Positions 29,501-38,192 are shown, numbered from the stretch's first letter. The stretch: 64,000 nucleotides of DNA from an uncultured Bacteroidales bacterium (GCA_949298955.1 CASFYQ010000004.1:62001-126000), one strand, 5' to 3'. Notes: generated by a model from the letters alone, not told the origin. A program made the numbers and translations.

Positions 29501-32500
29501 GTTCGATCGATATAGGCGCTTATGAGATAGACCAGAGCGAACCCATCATGCCTGCCATCAAGACCATCGACGGCGAGCAGGTAGGTGTGATTTACGTGAC
29601 CAAGGCCGCCAACGGCAGGGTAGACGGCTCGTCGTGGGCCAATGCCGCTTGCGAAGCCAAGTTGCAAAAGGCGCTCAACTGGGCCGGTTACATCATTCAC
29701 AACAAGGCTACCTATGCTTCGGGCCGATACAGTAATATAACCCGCATGCAGGTGCGCATTGCCAGCGGTACCTATTATCCCACCGATGCCGTTCTGCCCG
29801 ACCAGCCCCGTACGACGACTTTTATTATCCCGGCGGGTATCGAGGTCTATGGCGGTTTTGGCGGTGTCGATGACGATGAGGCAATCGAGTCGCGCAGCAT
29901 TCGGTTGAACCGAACCCTTTTCAGTGGCATGATAGGCAGCTCGGCCGAAGAGAATGCCTATCGTGTGGTTACCTTCGGTATGAAGCAGCATCAGGACAAT
30001 GCCTCGGTGCCTGCCGAAGGGGCAACCTACTACGACGACCCCAATCCCGAGATAGCTCTGATTGACGGAATCTTTATCCTCGAAGGTAATGCCAATCACC
30101 CCTCCGACCCCGACTGGCAGTCGGGCGGTGGTGCCAAGGTAACGGCCAACGGCCTGTTGCGGAACTGCTTCGTTTACAACTGTGCGGCTTCCGACAAGGG
30201 TGGCGGTGTCTATCTGGCTCCCGGTGGACGAGTGACCGGGTCTGTGGTCTGTCTCAACGAGAGTGCCAACGGCGGCGGTATCTATGCCGGCGACAACTCG
30301 ATGGCCGTGAACTGTACCGTAGTGGGCAACACCACGACGAGCAACGGCGTGGGGGGTGGCATATCGGTTGGAAATAAACCCATTATCCTCAACTCGGTAT
30401 TTTGGTTGAATGATTCGGGTAACGGAAAGAATGTCTATGGCAACATGTCGCAGCAAGTCGACACGACCTTTGCCGGGACTCGTTATCAAAGCTACATCTT
30501 CAGCCACTGTGCCGTCGAAGGCCTCAAAGTCGTGGGTTACGGAAACATGGCGTTGACCAGCCAGAACGAAAACACCTCTACCATTGTGGGGTTGAATATA
30601 CCCGGATTTACCGACCCCGACAACTCCAATTTCATCTTGAAACGCATATCGTCGCTCATTCGTTCGGGTATAAAAGTAGAGCAACCCGATGCCGATTTGA
30701 TGCAGGCGCTGCATATCTCGCAACTCGACATGTTGGGAGTCGACCGTTACCATGAGAGCGGCAGTGCTTCGTTGCGCGACTATTTCGATATAGGTGCACT
30801 CACCTACGATGGCGAGTTGATTATCGACCCGGCGGGCGATACCGATGCCGAGCACGGTGCCGATGGTGTTTACCGACTGTATGTGTCGCAAACGCCACAA
30901 GGGTTGGCCACCGGCCGCAGCTGGCGCAATGCCTTGGGCGACATACAGCAGGCCCTCGACTATTTTGCCAACGACGACAACTTTGTCAACGACCCCTATG
31001 CCGCCGACCGCAAGTGCGAGATATGGGTGTCGAAGGGTACCTACAACCCCAAAACCGCTGTGAAGGAAGACAACATGGGTGCCTCGTTCGTGCTCAACCG
31101 ATATACCTCGATTTACGGTGGTTTCAGAGGTAGCAACCTGCCCTATTACGAGAGCTGGATCGAATCGTTCAGGACCGACCCCTCGAACCGGGTCTCGGCC
31201 TCCGGCTCGTGGAATGCCCGGGATTACAGCTATACACTGGGCAGCGACGGAGCCATCATCTTTACCCCCGATGTGAAAGCCTTGCACGATGAGCCTTCCT
31301 CGTGGTTCCTCCATTTCGTGACCGACGAGACTGCCGCTTCGTCGCCCGAGGTGACGGTCAACGGTTTCGTTCTTCCCGCCGAAGTGACTCTGCCGGTCAT
31401 CTCGACCGATACCACTACCGAGTATGTGTATGATTTGCGCTATCTGGCTATTGGCAATACCGATATGGAGACAGCTCCTACTATTGAAGGAATCCGTATC
31501 GCAGGTTTGCCGGCCGGGACGAAATTGTATGGCGCTACCATCGATAACCGCAAGTCGGCTACGACCGTGGCGACCGAGATTGTTTCGACCGATGTCATCT
31601 CGGCTTCGACCGATGTAGTCCCCGCTGCTCTCATAGCGATGGACAATCTGGAACAGGCCGGTAAGGGTAAGACCTATTCGACCTATGTTAACGATTATAC
31701 AGCCGTAGGCAATAGCGGGCAATATGGCATGCAGTTTTGTCCCTCTCCCGATCGAGCTTCAATTTCCGTATCGGGTAATAGTGTCGTGTTGAATAATGAA
31801 CGGTCGGGGTCGTGGCCGTTTTATACCTATTATAATTCTCGTTTGGGGGCTTATTTCCGTTTCCCGCAAGTCGTGGAATACAATCGGAACAACACGGCCT
31901 CTCGGTATCTGCATGCCACGGTGCGCTTCTCGTCATTGAGAGTAGGTTCGTCGACCTCGCAGATGCAAGTGCAACTCTATACGACCGAGGGGGTAAGAAA
32001 GAGTTTGACCATAACCCTGCCTTCGAGAATAAGTAATAATACATCTTATGAACTGACAGTCGATTTGAGTGCCGGATTGGCCTATGTCAACGGCCGCACG
32101 GCATCGGTTTCCGACGATTCGCCTACTCCATTGGCCGATGGCGATATGCTTTCGGTCATCACGGTGGCTCCCTATTATAACGGGGAGGCCGCTTACAATG
32201 TGACCATCAGCGATGTATGCATCAACAATACCAACCAGGAGGGGCGGACTGTCTCGGCGGCCGACATCGATGTCGTGACCGAAGACAAGACCGAGACCTT
32301 TGCCCTGTCGGACCAGTATTATGCCGGAGAGTCGTTCTTGAACGAACGTCCCCGTCAGGACTGGAACGGAAACGGATTGCTCGAAGACTTTGAATACTCC
32401 AACGAGACGATTCTCTCGGGCGATGTAGGTGGCGAGACCGGTGCAGCTCATGTGGCATATTATAACGATGCCGATGCCGATCGCCGGGTGCTTCTCGATG

Positions 32501-35500
32501 GATTGAAGCTAATCAAGGGAAACGCGGCGGAGCTTAATCACGGCGGCGGAGCTTTGCTGGCCTTGGCTCCCATTACCTTGCGCAACTGCCAGTTGCTCCT
32601 CAACGAGTCGAGCTATGGCGGCGGAGCCATCTATGCCAGCGATATAGAGATTTATGGCTCTATCCTGGGCGGCAACTCGGCTCCCGGCAAGTCGGGCGGT
32701 GCCATCTATCTGCGTGAGGGCGGTCGTTCGCGAATTGTCAATACCGTTATCTTCAACAACACGGCGGCAACGGGTTCGGGCTATTATGCCGAGGCCGGAA
32801 CCGAGTCGCAACTGGTCAACAACACCATCGTGCGCAATGCCTGCGAGGGTAGCGGTTCGGGCAGTGCTACCTCGGGTTGCACCGTCTATGCAGCCTCGGC
32901 TACCGGCAACAAACTCACCAATACCGTTATTTGGGGGAACGACGATGCCGAGTGCATCAATACCGATAACTGGGAGATTGTGACCTCGGCCGCCGACGTC
33001 GATGAGTCGGCAGGCAGTTTCGATGTATTCCTCGACCGGGCCAATGCCGCCGTGATGGGGCCCCGCTTCGGATTCCCCAGCGATTATGCCGGTTCGGACA
33101 ACTATTTTGCCATGGCCGATTTCTCGCTGCCTTCGCTCTCGACGCTGGTCAACCGCGGTACCAACGGCGGTACTCGCGAACTGACTACGACAATCGAGAT
33201 GAACCCCGACGGTTCGGTCAAGAGCACTACCATCACTGCCGGCCCCGTAGCTCTCGATGGCTCGGGCAAAGGATACTATGCCGCCCAAGACCGGTGGGGA
33301 CGCGAAAATGTGCCCGATACTCTCAACGGCAAGTGGCGCATCACGAAAGAACCCTCTACCTATCATATTGTCAAGCAGAATGGTGTCGATATGATTGATG
33401 TGAAAGAGTGGAAAGAGGGTATAATCGACATCGGCGCCTATGAATACGAGTCGGTATCGCTGACTCCTTTCGGCGGAAATATCCTCTATGTGAAGAGTGC
33501 CGAAACCGTGTCGGACAAGGAAAACAACGGTGTAAGTTGGGAGCAGGCAACCTCCAATATCTATCAGGCTATACAGGTACTGCTGCTTAGCCCCAACACA
33601 AAAGACAAATACATCAAGATTGCCGCGGGCGAGTATGTACCTTACCTGAAAGACGAGAAGGGCGGTTATTCGTTTGTCGTGTCGAAACCCTATGTCGAGA
33701 ACCTCGGCAACATGACCAAGAGCCTTACTTTCCGGGGCGGATACCCCGATAACATCACGGGTACCGATGTCGCTATGGACAATCTGCGGGATCCGGTGCT
33801 CTATCCGACCTACATCAGGGGTAACCGCGACGATTCGCAACACCTCATGTATATCGACAAGTCGATGGATACGGCCGGTGAAAACGGTGACGTGGCTCCC
33901 ATATATATCGAGGGTATCACCTTCCTCGACGGGAATGCCTCCGATGCCACGGGCGAGGGTTCGACCGGTGCCGCCATTTATGCAGCCAACGCCAGTACCA
34001 CGATTCGCAACAGCATGTTCGTCTCCAACCGGGCAGCCGGTGACAAAGGTGCAGCCGTCTATCTGAACAAGGGAAACATCTATAATACGGTATTCCACAC
34101 CAACGAGGCTTGGGGTATCGCCATGAACGGCACGGGCAACATCATCAGCAACACGATTGCCGATAATACCCGGGGCGGCCTTTATGCCCGCGGCGCATCG
34201 GTTGCCGAGCCTTTGCAGGTCTACAACAATATCTTCTGGCGGAATTACGGTTCGCCCGCCCCGTCGGCCGACGACCTGCACAATCAGCTCGATGTCGATA
34301 ACGCCACCTTGTACAGCAATGCTGTTCAGGTCGACGACGCGACTGCCGAGCAACCCAATGCCACCTATACCTATTGGAATCCTTCGGCCCGGGTCGTATT
34401 GGGCGACAAGGCTTCCAACCTGAACAAGACGCTCAGCTCCGACAACGAGAACATGTCGTATGGGCCTCGTTTCGAGTCGCCCGACGAGTCGGAGCCGCTC
34501 GACAAACGGTATGGCATAAGGCCGGGTCGCAAGCTCATCAACACAGGTTATCGCTACATGTCGGGCTCGGTATATAACAAAGATGAGAACGACAAGTGGT
34601 ATACCGACCTGTTTGCTTACTATCCTTTCGGTTCGGTCAACGAGCCTGTGGCTGCCGGCGATTCGTTGGCCCGTGTCATGTTTGTCGACGCCGCCGGGAG
34701 TCGCCGTATAGCCGGTAACAGCATCGACATCGGTGCCTATGAATACCAACGCCTGTTCTATCCCAACCTCTATGTGAAACCCGACGGCTTTGGCTTGGGT
34801 TCGAGCTGGGACGATGCCATGGGCGACTTGCAGGAGGCCGTGTACTCGGCCTACTACTCGGGTGACCCCGACGAGAGCGGAACCTACGGAACCGTGTGGG
34901 TGGCCGGTGGCGAATATAAGTTGCCCACTACCTTGCAATGGATGGCCAATGTGAAGGTCTATGGCGGATTCCGGGGAACCAACGAAACCTCGATTACGCA
35001 ACGTCAAGGCCTGTTGGAAGAGAATGCTCCCAACAGTATTCTCTCGGTCGAGGCCGAGGGTGTGCCGGTTGTCCGCTCGGATAACGACCGGCTCGCCGGA
35101 ACGGTGGTCGAGAATTGGGCCGAACTGAACGGTTTCCACATCAAGGGCAGCAAGAACAGTCCTGCCGTGATTGTGGCCGATTCGTTTGCCATCACCAACT
35201 GTGCTATCTACGATAATGTGAACCCCGGCGGGGCTGTGGCCCAAATCGACGGCTTGTTGTACAACGTGCTGTTGCACGGCAATGAGTCGGCAGCCGGTCG
35301 CGCCATAGAACTGGGCGAGCATGCGGCAGCCGTGCATGTGACGGCCGCCGGCGACGGTCCCCAAATTGTGGGCCCGGGCAAGGTTGTCAATACAATCGAC
35401 GGCACTGCCACGGTGCTCGACGGAGCCGCTTGTGCCCCCCGGTATGTGGGCGACTATCTCCCTGACGAGGAGCACTTGCGTTACCAGCTCTCCGACCGTG

Positions 35501-37278
35501 CCGATACGCTCTTCTTCTGCGCCGGAGCTTTGCAAGAGCCGGGCGAGGGAGGTACGACAGTCATTGGCGGTTATACCGTGCCCAAAATCAGGAATACCGA
35601 CAGCTACGACGATATTATCAACCTCTCGACCGACTGTGACCTCTTGGGCAACAAACGGTTGTTTGCCCATAAACCGATGGGTGCCGGCAGAGAGCTTCGT
35701 CCCGACTACGGTTGCTTCGAAACCTGGAATACGGCCGACGACCTTATGGTCGGCCTCAACGATACCGATTATCCTCGGGCCGGCAGTGTGATTTATGTGG
35801 GCAAACGGGGTGAGTTACGCATGTCCGGGGATTTCACCAAAGATTTCTCGCCCTCGTATCTGCTGTTGCGCCATGCCGCCGGACTGCGAGCCGGTGACCA
35901 TGCAGTATCGCTGTATAACCTGGCCGTCGAGCGCGACTTGAATCCGCTCATCGATGCGACCACGGCTGCCTGGGATATGGTGAGCCTGCCTTTCTCGATT
36001 GAGGTGGGTAACGGTACCCTGCAAAACGGCGTGACCGTCGACGGCAATCCGATTGAAGCCATACAGGCTGCCGACGAGGTGGGCAACAGCCGCTCGCAGT
36101 TATATCTGTATGAGTATGACGGTGCTAAACGTGCCGAGGACTTGTATAGCGCGGCAGCTCCCCAAAACAGCAAATACTGGTCTTTCGAGAATATGCAGAT
36201 GGGTGCCAACGTGGGTTACCTCATGGCATCGCCTTCGGCGGCCGGTACCACGACTGTGCGCTTCACGAAATCGTCGTCGGCTCTGCCTGTCTATGAGGAG
36301 AGTGCCGAGGGGACGAAGAGCGTTTTCCTGGTACAGCATAACTTGAAGAATCTGGTCGATGGCCGGCCCCAGTTCACGTATAAGGAGAATATGGGTTGGA
36401 ACCTCTTCGGAGTCCCCTATCTGTGCTCCTATACCAGCGAGCAGATGAGCATCGACCATATACTCTATGCTTATGATGCCGCCACTCGCAGCTTCGTGAC
36501 CATGAACTCGTGGGAGGGCAACACGATAGCTCCCTTCTCGGCCGTGTTCACCCAGACGGCTACGTTGAACGACTCGGAAGAGTTGACCTTCGGCAAGCCT
36601 CGTATCCCGCTCGACGGTCGGCCCGCACCTCATGGCATACAGCTGAAAATCGAGGGCAGCAACCGCTCGGCCGGTAGCGACCGTGTGTCGTTGGTTGCCG
36701 ATGTGGTGGAGGGTGAACCTATGGCTTTCGATATGAGCAACGATGCATTGAAGATGATGAGTTTCGACCCCCGGGTACCCCAAATCTATGTCTACAATGC
36801 CGACGGCGTGCGGTTTGCCCACACGCAGACGGCCGACATCGAAGGCGAGACTCCGCTGGGTGTCTATACCGGCGAGTCGGGCATCTATGAAATCGCTCTG
36901 ACCGACGACTCGGACTACGATCGTTACGATGCCGTAATCCTCACCGACTGCACGACCGGCGACCGGGTAGACCTGAAACAGGCTTCGTACAGCTTCACGG
37001 TCGACGACCGGGCTGCCGATCATACCCGCTTCACCCTCTCGTTCGAACCGCTCTCCGACGAATGGCTGTCGCCGCGCTTCTATTCGCCCGCCAAGCGAAA
37101 ACTGCGGGTAGTGAATTTGCAGCAGGGCGAGATGATACGCATCTACGACGCATTGGGGCGTCAGGCTGCCGTTCGCCGGGCTGCCGACGCTGTCGAGGAG
37201 TTTGAAATCGAGTCGGGCATTTATGTGATACAAATAGGAAAAGAAAAAACCGTACAAGGAAAAGTGGTAGTGAAATAG
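23527..37278 (+). CDS. Giant multi-module beta-helix surface protein (4583 residues)
   Basis: The product has a long N-region and a hydrophobic signal core (VVLLLLVLSLDSLS, about 39-52). Eight modules follow, starting near residues 71, 518, 1086, 1479, 2021, 2450, 3319 and 3747. Each opens '(I/L)YV..., GSSW..A, LQ.A', then 'WVA.GTY.P', 'VYGGFRG' and 'T(I/L)FSGD', and then has many short turns of a right-handed parallel beta-helix (GGGI, NN, NC.I). This is the Pmp/choice-of-anchor pattern of surface adhesins and polysaccharide-binding proteins. Module 6 carries a large insert. The final 70 residues (LRVVNLQQGEMIRIYDALGR, GIYVIQIGKEKTVQGKVVVK) resemble a T9SS sorting domain. ATG 23554 and 23560 are alternative starts. 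The overlap with the fimbrillin-like gene suggests coupled translation and a possible tip adhesin. Confidence 0.9.
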   Translation: MDLIDIKGNMDMLNGKNIRLGNFSARAYAVAKRAGRWAVVLLLLVLSLDSLSIYGQTTINPARPAYNLRRIYVSPEGAGSFDGSSWANAAKGSDLQMILRSTDTWNTINSTLQIWVAAGTYVPAEPLLPGDERSASFVLKGNQVVVYGGFRGQVFDDLGALVYAGETTLDERVYGNVYSGDRQEPWALAYQTVFSGDRLGNDVLGNDGSVASLDPSQNTSRADNLNTVVTFDPTCVDVSLDGITITGGSANGTGNDGFGGGVQLGGASCGLQRCLLNYNFATRGGAVYIKKNSGSDAQRCFVYNSVLVSNSALNRLGYGYGGGIYSEAGVIFNNVIYNNNGGGICVYDATSIVNNTIVNNQLYGVGRPDDANVPGSTITVSNSVVWSIEPLNHVGLSGFDALTDNVSNCAIVNWDESLGADNIALEPYNEQVGPTPNFVNPTTQVGVVSQPAYADLAPSFLLQQNSALLSNAESSWMTTLNIYYGTDVAYDIAGKPRVVSQSLDIGAYQYQPVAGRNILYVRQLAADEPELAPGEVRDGSSWRLALQDVQMAIDQLYARKVIGEVWVAGGTYYPSTAFTDETGTKGNTERHRSFVMRSGISVYGGFRGETGDEGINNTTTRPRDPEQPDVQWAFANRTIFSGDVDRNDEAQKGWRWNAGNLCWEPYYGRNSYHVVWFASEGFYERTTQYEPVVAKPLTVETVLDGVVITGGCADYGERGESTRMGGGVYLVEKGVVSNCIIYQNYALTRGGGVMMNNGGLLQTSLVMRNASPGVQVRNGLGGGVYLLGDGTVFRSVVTNNTARVGGGIYVDEADYNNPDYEASQDNMYRGVLSNILVSNNVAASDAGAIYFDRVGGISSSTVVKNYCPAVASDQEGNSGGMVVDGFGIVYNTILWGNSTIEHTRQFFGQNGRQASSSAPASIQIYNTALQNLSNTIWGVNTVTQKTYALADQNTREGSSSSYDSNYPEFSNPTVDGIDVVNGAAGVYQTSADDIAGTQTLDGALRTISVVQLWLPSQYSALQRKGGTAFDAPYVRYTPVRMQFYVPAADILGKAYVEPRELGAFTGDHPDIQYSVVEDNGVEKLVIFVDPATDRDLSGASWDSPMISGNLAIEYLAGLPETEHPGAPREIWVKEGTINPVWKAVGSDRRTSSVILRGGVSLYGGFNSRLTGTEGSTAEGVTFVPDGGSEAEPVRNPVDHRTVFDGALAGGNLYHVVTMSDEGTAVIDGFHIINGDASAGSSVIKSGGGILHENGTLYVRNCMIENNLATNGSGIVMLGSTKKLVMTNTVVNNNTNTGLGSDPFHSAVVVTNDARLNHCTIIHNNAPGICATSGSLMLYNSVLWGNTATGTIAANDLQITGTATHMDIRNNAIQYAPDEWSLWGDNIQLSIVPGDPLYPAFVNPTRSVGAVTGGYDTPLGGPARFEPSCESPLVIAGDESIVGDSDLMLDADITGHNYMVGGAPDIGAYEATCLNPIGSVLYVRSGPAGTASSPQTAYFGTGDGSSWANAINGNAWYGFDDGLPYDQIEYDSSDATDFITGLQYAVNAAYKASLKKEANGSIAYKTLNYYELGWWSGGRQVSVQIPEVDTTALVEVWVAEGEYTSRRGFFMRDAVQVYGGFPGTGTPGKEERNPRTYNTILQTMTTAEAAQVDATGQNHALYGPICGFSQQNSYELNTTYVNANKTRRVLTQPFPYYERTKQGSFNYLSSTELANRPLNPFVVETIWDGFTIQNGRTRINHGKDGGAGVALRKNGRLENCIIRNNINYVPNSTGHGPEGSETAVQGRGGAAFCNEGVFSNCSFFNNKFGPQNCENFGGAIYMRAGTAYNCVFVGNEASTGTAWGSAVYLEVGSFYNNTVADNSGSVGAIYGGDWFLKNGGGASEMKIYNTIVYHNTGARNQTSYQIYKAADCTMTLSRCCVPASNGYINNGNLTTEGLITADPRFVDRAPANKENANYRLQGTSPCINAGNNNPEGITLPETDMDYTDRFKDCSIDIGAYEIDQSEPIMPAIKTIDGEQVGVIYVTKAANGRVDGSSWANAACEAKLQKALNWAGYIIHNKATYASGRYSNITRMQVRIASGTYYPTDAVLPDQPRTTTFIIPAGIEVYGGFGGVDDDEAIESRSIRLNRTLFSGMIGSSAEENAYRVVTFGMKQHQDNASVPAEGATYYDDPNPEIALIDGIFILEGNANHPSDPDWQSGGGAKVTANGLLRNCFVYNCAASDKGGGVYLAPGGRVTGSVVCLNESANGGGIYAGDNSMAVNCTVVGNTTTSNGVGGGISVGNKPIILNSVFWLNDSGNGKNVYGNMSQQVDTTFAGTRYQSYIFSHCAVEGLKVVGYGNMALTSQNENTSTIVGLNIPGFTDPDNSNFILKRISSLIRSGIKVEQPDADLMQALHISQLDMLGVDRYHESGSASLRDYFDIGALTYDGELIIDPAGDTDAEHGADGVYRLYVSQTPQGLATGRSWRNALGDIQQALDYFANDDNFVNDPYAADRKCEIWVSKGTYNPKTAVKEDNMGASFVLNRYTSIYGGFRGSNLPYYESWIESFRTDPSNRVSASGSWNARDYSYTLGSDGAIIFTPDVKALHDEPSSWFLHFVTDETAASSPEVTVNGFVLPAEVTLPVISTDTTTEYVYDLRYLAIGNTDMETAPTIEGIRIAGLPAGTKLYGATIDNRKSATTVATEIVSTDVISASTDVVPAALIAMDNLEQAGKGKTYSTYVNDYTAVGNSGQYGMQFCPSPDRASISVSGNSVVLNNERSGSWPFYTYYNSRLGAYFRFPQVVEYNRNNTASRYLHATVRFSSLRVGSSTSQMQVQLYTTEGVRKSLTITLPSRISNNTSYELTVDLSAGLAYVNGRTASVSDDSPTPLADGDMLSVITVAPYYNGEAAYNVTISDVCINNTNQEGRTVSAADIDVVTEDKTETFALSDQYYAGESFLNERPRQDWNGNGLLEDFEYSNETILSGDVGGETGAAHVAYYNDADADRRVLLDGLKLIKGNAAELNHGGGALLALAPITLRNCQLLLNESSYGGGAIYASDIEIYGSILGGNSAPGKSGGAIYLREGGRSRIVNTVIFNNTAATGSGYYAEAGTESQLVNNTIVRNACEGSGSGSATSGCTVYAASATGNKLTNTVIWGNDDAECINTDNWEIVTSAADVDESAGSFDVFLDRANAAVMGPRFGFPSDYAGSDNYFAMADFSLPSLSTLVNRGTNGGTRELTTTIEMNPDGSVKSTTITAGPVALDGSGKGYYAAQDRWGRENVPDTLNGKWRITKEPSTYHIVKQNGVDMIDVKEWKEGIIDIGAYEYESVSLTPFGGNILYVKSAETVSDKENNGVSWEQATSNIYQAIQVLLLSPNTKDKYIKIAAGEYVPYLKDEKGGYSFVVSKPYVENLGNMTKSLTFRGGYPDNITGTDVAMDNLRDPVLYPTYIRGNRDDSQHLMYIDKSMDTAGENGDVAPIYIEGITFLDGNASDATGEGSTGAAIYAANASTTIRNSMFVSNRAAGDKGAAVYLNKGNIYNTVFHTNEAWGIAMNGTGNIISNTIADNTRGGLYARGASVAEPLQVYNNIFWRNYGSPAPSADDLHNQLDVDNATLYSNAVQVDDATAEQPNATYTYWNPSARVVLGDKASNLNKTLSSDNENMSYGPRFESPDESEPLDKRYGIRPGRKLINTGYRYMSGSVYNKDENDKWYTDLFAYYPFGSVNEPVAAGDSLARVMFVDAAGSRRIAGNSIDIGAYEYQRLFYPNLYVKPDGFGLGSSWDDAMGDLQEAVYSAYYSGDPDESGTYGTVWVAGGEYKLPTTLQWMANVKVYGGFRGTNETSITQRQGLLEENAPNSILSVEAEGVPVVRSDNDRLAGTVVENWAELNGFHIKGSKNSPAVIVADSFAITNCAIYDNVNPGGAVAQIDGLLYNVLLHGNESAAGRAIELGEHAAAVHVTAAGDGPQIVGPGKVVNTIDGTATVLDGAACAPRYVGDYLPDEEHLRYQLSDRADTLFFCAGALQEPGEGGTTVIGGYTVPKIRNTDSYDDIINLSTDCDLLGNKRLFAHKPMGAGRELRPDYGCFETWNTADDLMVGLNDTDYPRAGSVIYVGKRGELRMSGDFTKDFSPSYLLLRHAAGLRAGDHAVSLYNLAVERDLNPLIDATTAAWDMVSLPFSIEVGNGTLQNGVTVDGNPIEAIQAADEVGNSRSQLYLYEYDGAKRAEDLYSAAAPQNSKYWSFENMQMGANVGYLMASPSAAGTTTVRFTKSSSALPVYEESAEGTKSVFLVQHNLKNLVDGRPQFTYKENMGWNLFGVPYLCSYTSEQMSIDHILYAYDAATRSFVTMNSWEGNTIAPFSAVFTQTATLNDSEELTFGKPRIPLDGRPAPHGIQLKIEGSNRSAGSDRVSLVADVVEGEPMAFDMSNDALKMMSFDPRVPQIYVYNADGVRFAHTQTADIEGETPLGVYTGESGIYEIALTDDSDYDRYDAVILTDCTTGDRVDLKQASYSFTVDDRAADHTRFTLSFEPLSDEWLSPRFYSPAKRKLRVVNLQQGEMIRIYDALGRQAAVRRAADAVEEFEIESGIYVIQIGKEKTVQGKVVVK
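23769..23793 (+). repeat. Direct repeat, copy 1 (module 1 of giant gene)
   Basis: A 25-base stretch coding for the DGSSWANA-type module opening is identical to 28029-28053, with a one-mismatch copy at 29623-29646. The identity at wobble positions exceeds what the protein motif needs. Confidence 0.7.
28029..28053 (+). repeat. Direct repeat, copy 2 (module 4 of giant gene)
   Basis: Identical to 23769-23793 over 25 bases. The two copies lie 4260 bases apart, a multiple of three, so recombination between them would delete modules in frame. Confidence 0.7.
31205..32340 (+). other. Insertion within beta-helix module 6 of the giant protein
   Basis: In the other modules the segment between VYGGFRG and the 'T(I/L)FSGD' turn is a few dozen residues. 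In module 6 it is about 380 residues (about 2560-2938). Residues 2720-2905 (QYGMQFCPSPDRASISVSGN, AYFRFPQVVEYNR, YELTVDLSAGLAYVNGR) read like a lectin- or concanavalin-type beta-sandwich. The central bases (about 31700-32060) are richer in A+T than the surrounding gene. The domain call is tentative. Confidence 0.6.
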
Positions 37279-37285
37279 AACTGAT

Positions 37286-37372
37286 GTCCCGGGGAGAAGC
37301 GCTCTCCGGGACGGTTCTTCCCCCGGTATGGAAAACGATAAGAAACGAAAGGCGCGGAACCGGTTCCGCGCC
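37286..37372. terminator. Two stem-loops between the giant gene and glpR
   Basis: The first hairpin (37286-37312) pairs GTCCCGG..AGA with TCTCCGGGAC. The second (37351-37372) is a perfect 11-base-arm palindrome, GGCGCGGAACC/GGTTCCGCGCC, flanked by AACGAAA and TTCGTTT, which extend it. T-runs follow on the plus strand. They separate two convergent genes. Confidence 0.7.
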
Positions 37373-37403
37373 GTTCGTTTCTTTATTAATGAGCACCCGC
37401 TTG

Positions 37404-38168
37404 TCAGGCGATAATCAGTTCGATACCCGCCTCCTCGATGCTCTTGGCAATCGAGGGCGAGATGCCCGAGTCGGTCACGATGACGTCGACCTGATCGAGA
37501 TTGCAGATTTTCCCGAATCCCCGTTTCCCGAATTTCGACGAGTCGGCCAGGACAATCGTCCGCAGCGAGGCGGCTATCATGTGCTGGTTGAGCCGGGCCT
37601 CGTCGATGTTCGAGGTGGTGAGCCCGAAATCGAGGTCGATACCGTCGACTCCCATGAACAGCTTGGAGCAGGTGAGGTTGTCGAAAGCGTGGGTGGCCAA
37701 ATCGCCGATTACCGAGAAAGAGCTCTTGCGCAAGGTCCCTCCCAGTTGAATTACATGAATATGCTCGAATCGGTTGAGCAGTGTCGATACATTGAGCGAA
37801 GCCGTGACTACGGTCAGGCTCAAATCGTCGGTAATCTCTTCGGCAAAGGCATAGACGGTACTTCCCGATGCGACGATAATCGAGTCTTTGGGCTCGAGCA
37901 GTTTGATGGCCTTGTGGGCGATACGGCGTTTGGCATCGCTGTTTATCCGCTCCTTGATGTGGATATTGATGTCGGCCGTATGCGGATTCACCGGGCTGGC
38001 GCTTCCGTGCGTGCGGAACAGCAGTTTCTTTTCTTCCAGTAATTTCAAATCTTTTCGTATGGTTACCGGGGTCACGTCCAGTTCGCGGGCGATGTCCAAT
38101 ACCTTCACGAATCCTTGAGCATTGAGCTTGTCGAGAATGTGTTTGTGTCGTTCTGCTATACTGAGCAT
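37404..38168 (-). CDS. glpR: DeoR/GlpR-family transcriptional repressor
   Basis: The 254-residue product has an N-terminal DeoR helix-turn-helix (about 18-45: VLDIARELDVTPVTIRKDLKLLEE). A C-terminal sugar-phosphate-sensing DeoR domain follows (ASGSTVYAFAEEI, VVTASLNVS, LGGTLRKSSFSVIG, MGVDGIDLDFGLTTSN). Family members bind a phosphorylated sugar or polyol and then release DNA. The gene diverges from glpD-glpT, so glycerol-3-phosphate is the likely ligand and the glp genes the likely target; both are inferences from position. The frame opens at 38195, but the promoter overlaps that start, so ATG 38168 (MLSIAERHKHIL) is chosen. Confidence 0.88.
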   Translation of the reverse strand: MLSIAERHKHILDKLNAQGFVKVLDIARELDVTPVTIRKDLKLLEEKKLLFRTHGSASPVNPHTADINIHIKERINSDAKRRIAHKAIKLLEPKDSIIVASGSTVYAFAEEITDDLSLTVVTASLNVSTLLNRFEHIHVIQLGGTLRKSSFSVIGDLATHAFDNLTCSKLFMGVDGIDLDFGLTTSNIDEARLNQHMIAASLRTIVLADSSKFGKRGFGKICNLDQVDVIVTDSGISPSIAKSIEEAGIELIIA

Positions 38169-38192
38169 AATTATAATAATGTGTTTATACGA

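Noticed and set aside
26407..31722. 1771-codon open frame on the minus strand inside the giant gene
   Set aside because: It is a shadow of the biased codon use and repeats of the giant gene. Its translation has no signal peptide or recognisable domain, whereas the plus frame has clear modules.
32509..35670. 1053-codon open frame on the minus strand inside the giant gene
   Set aside because: Same reason: GC-rich codon shadow without recognisable protein features.
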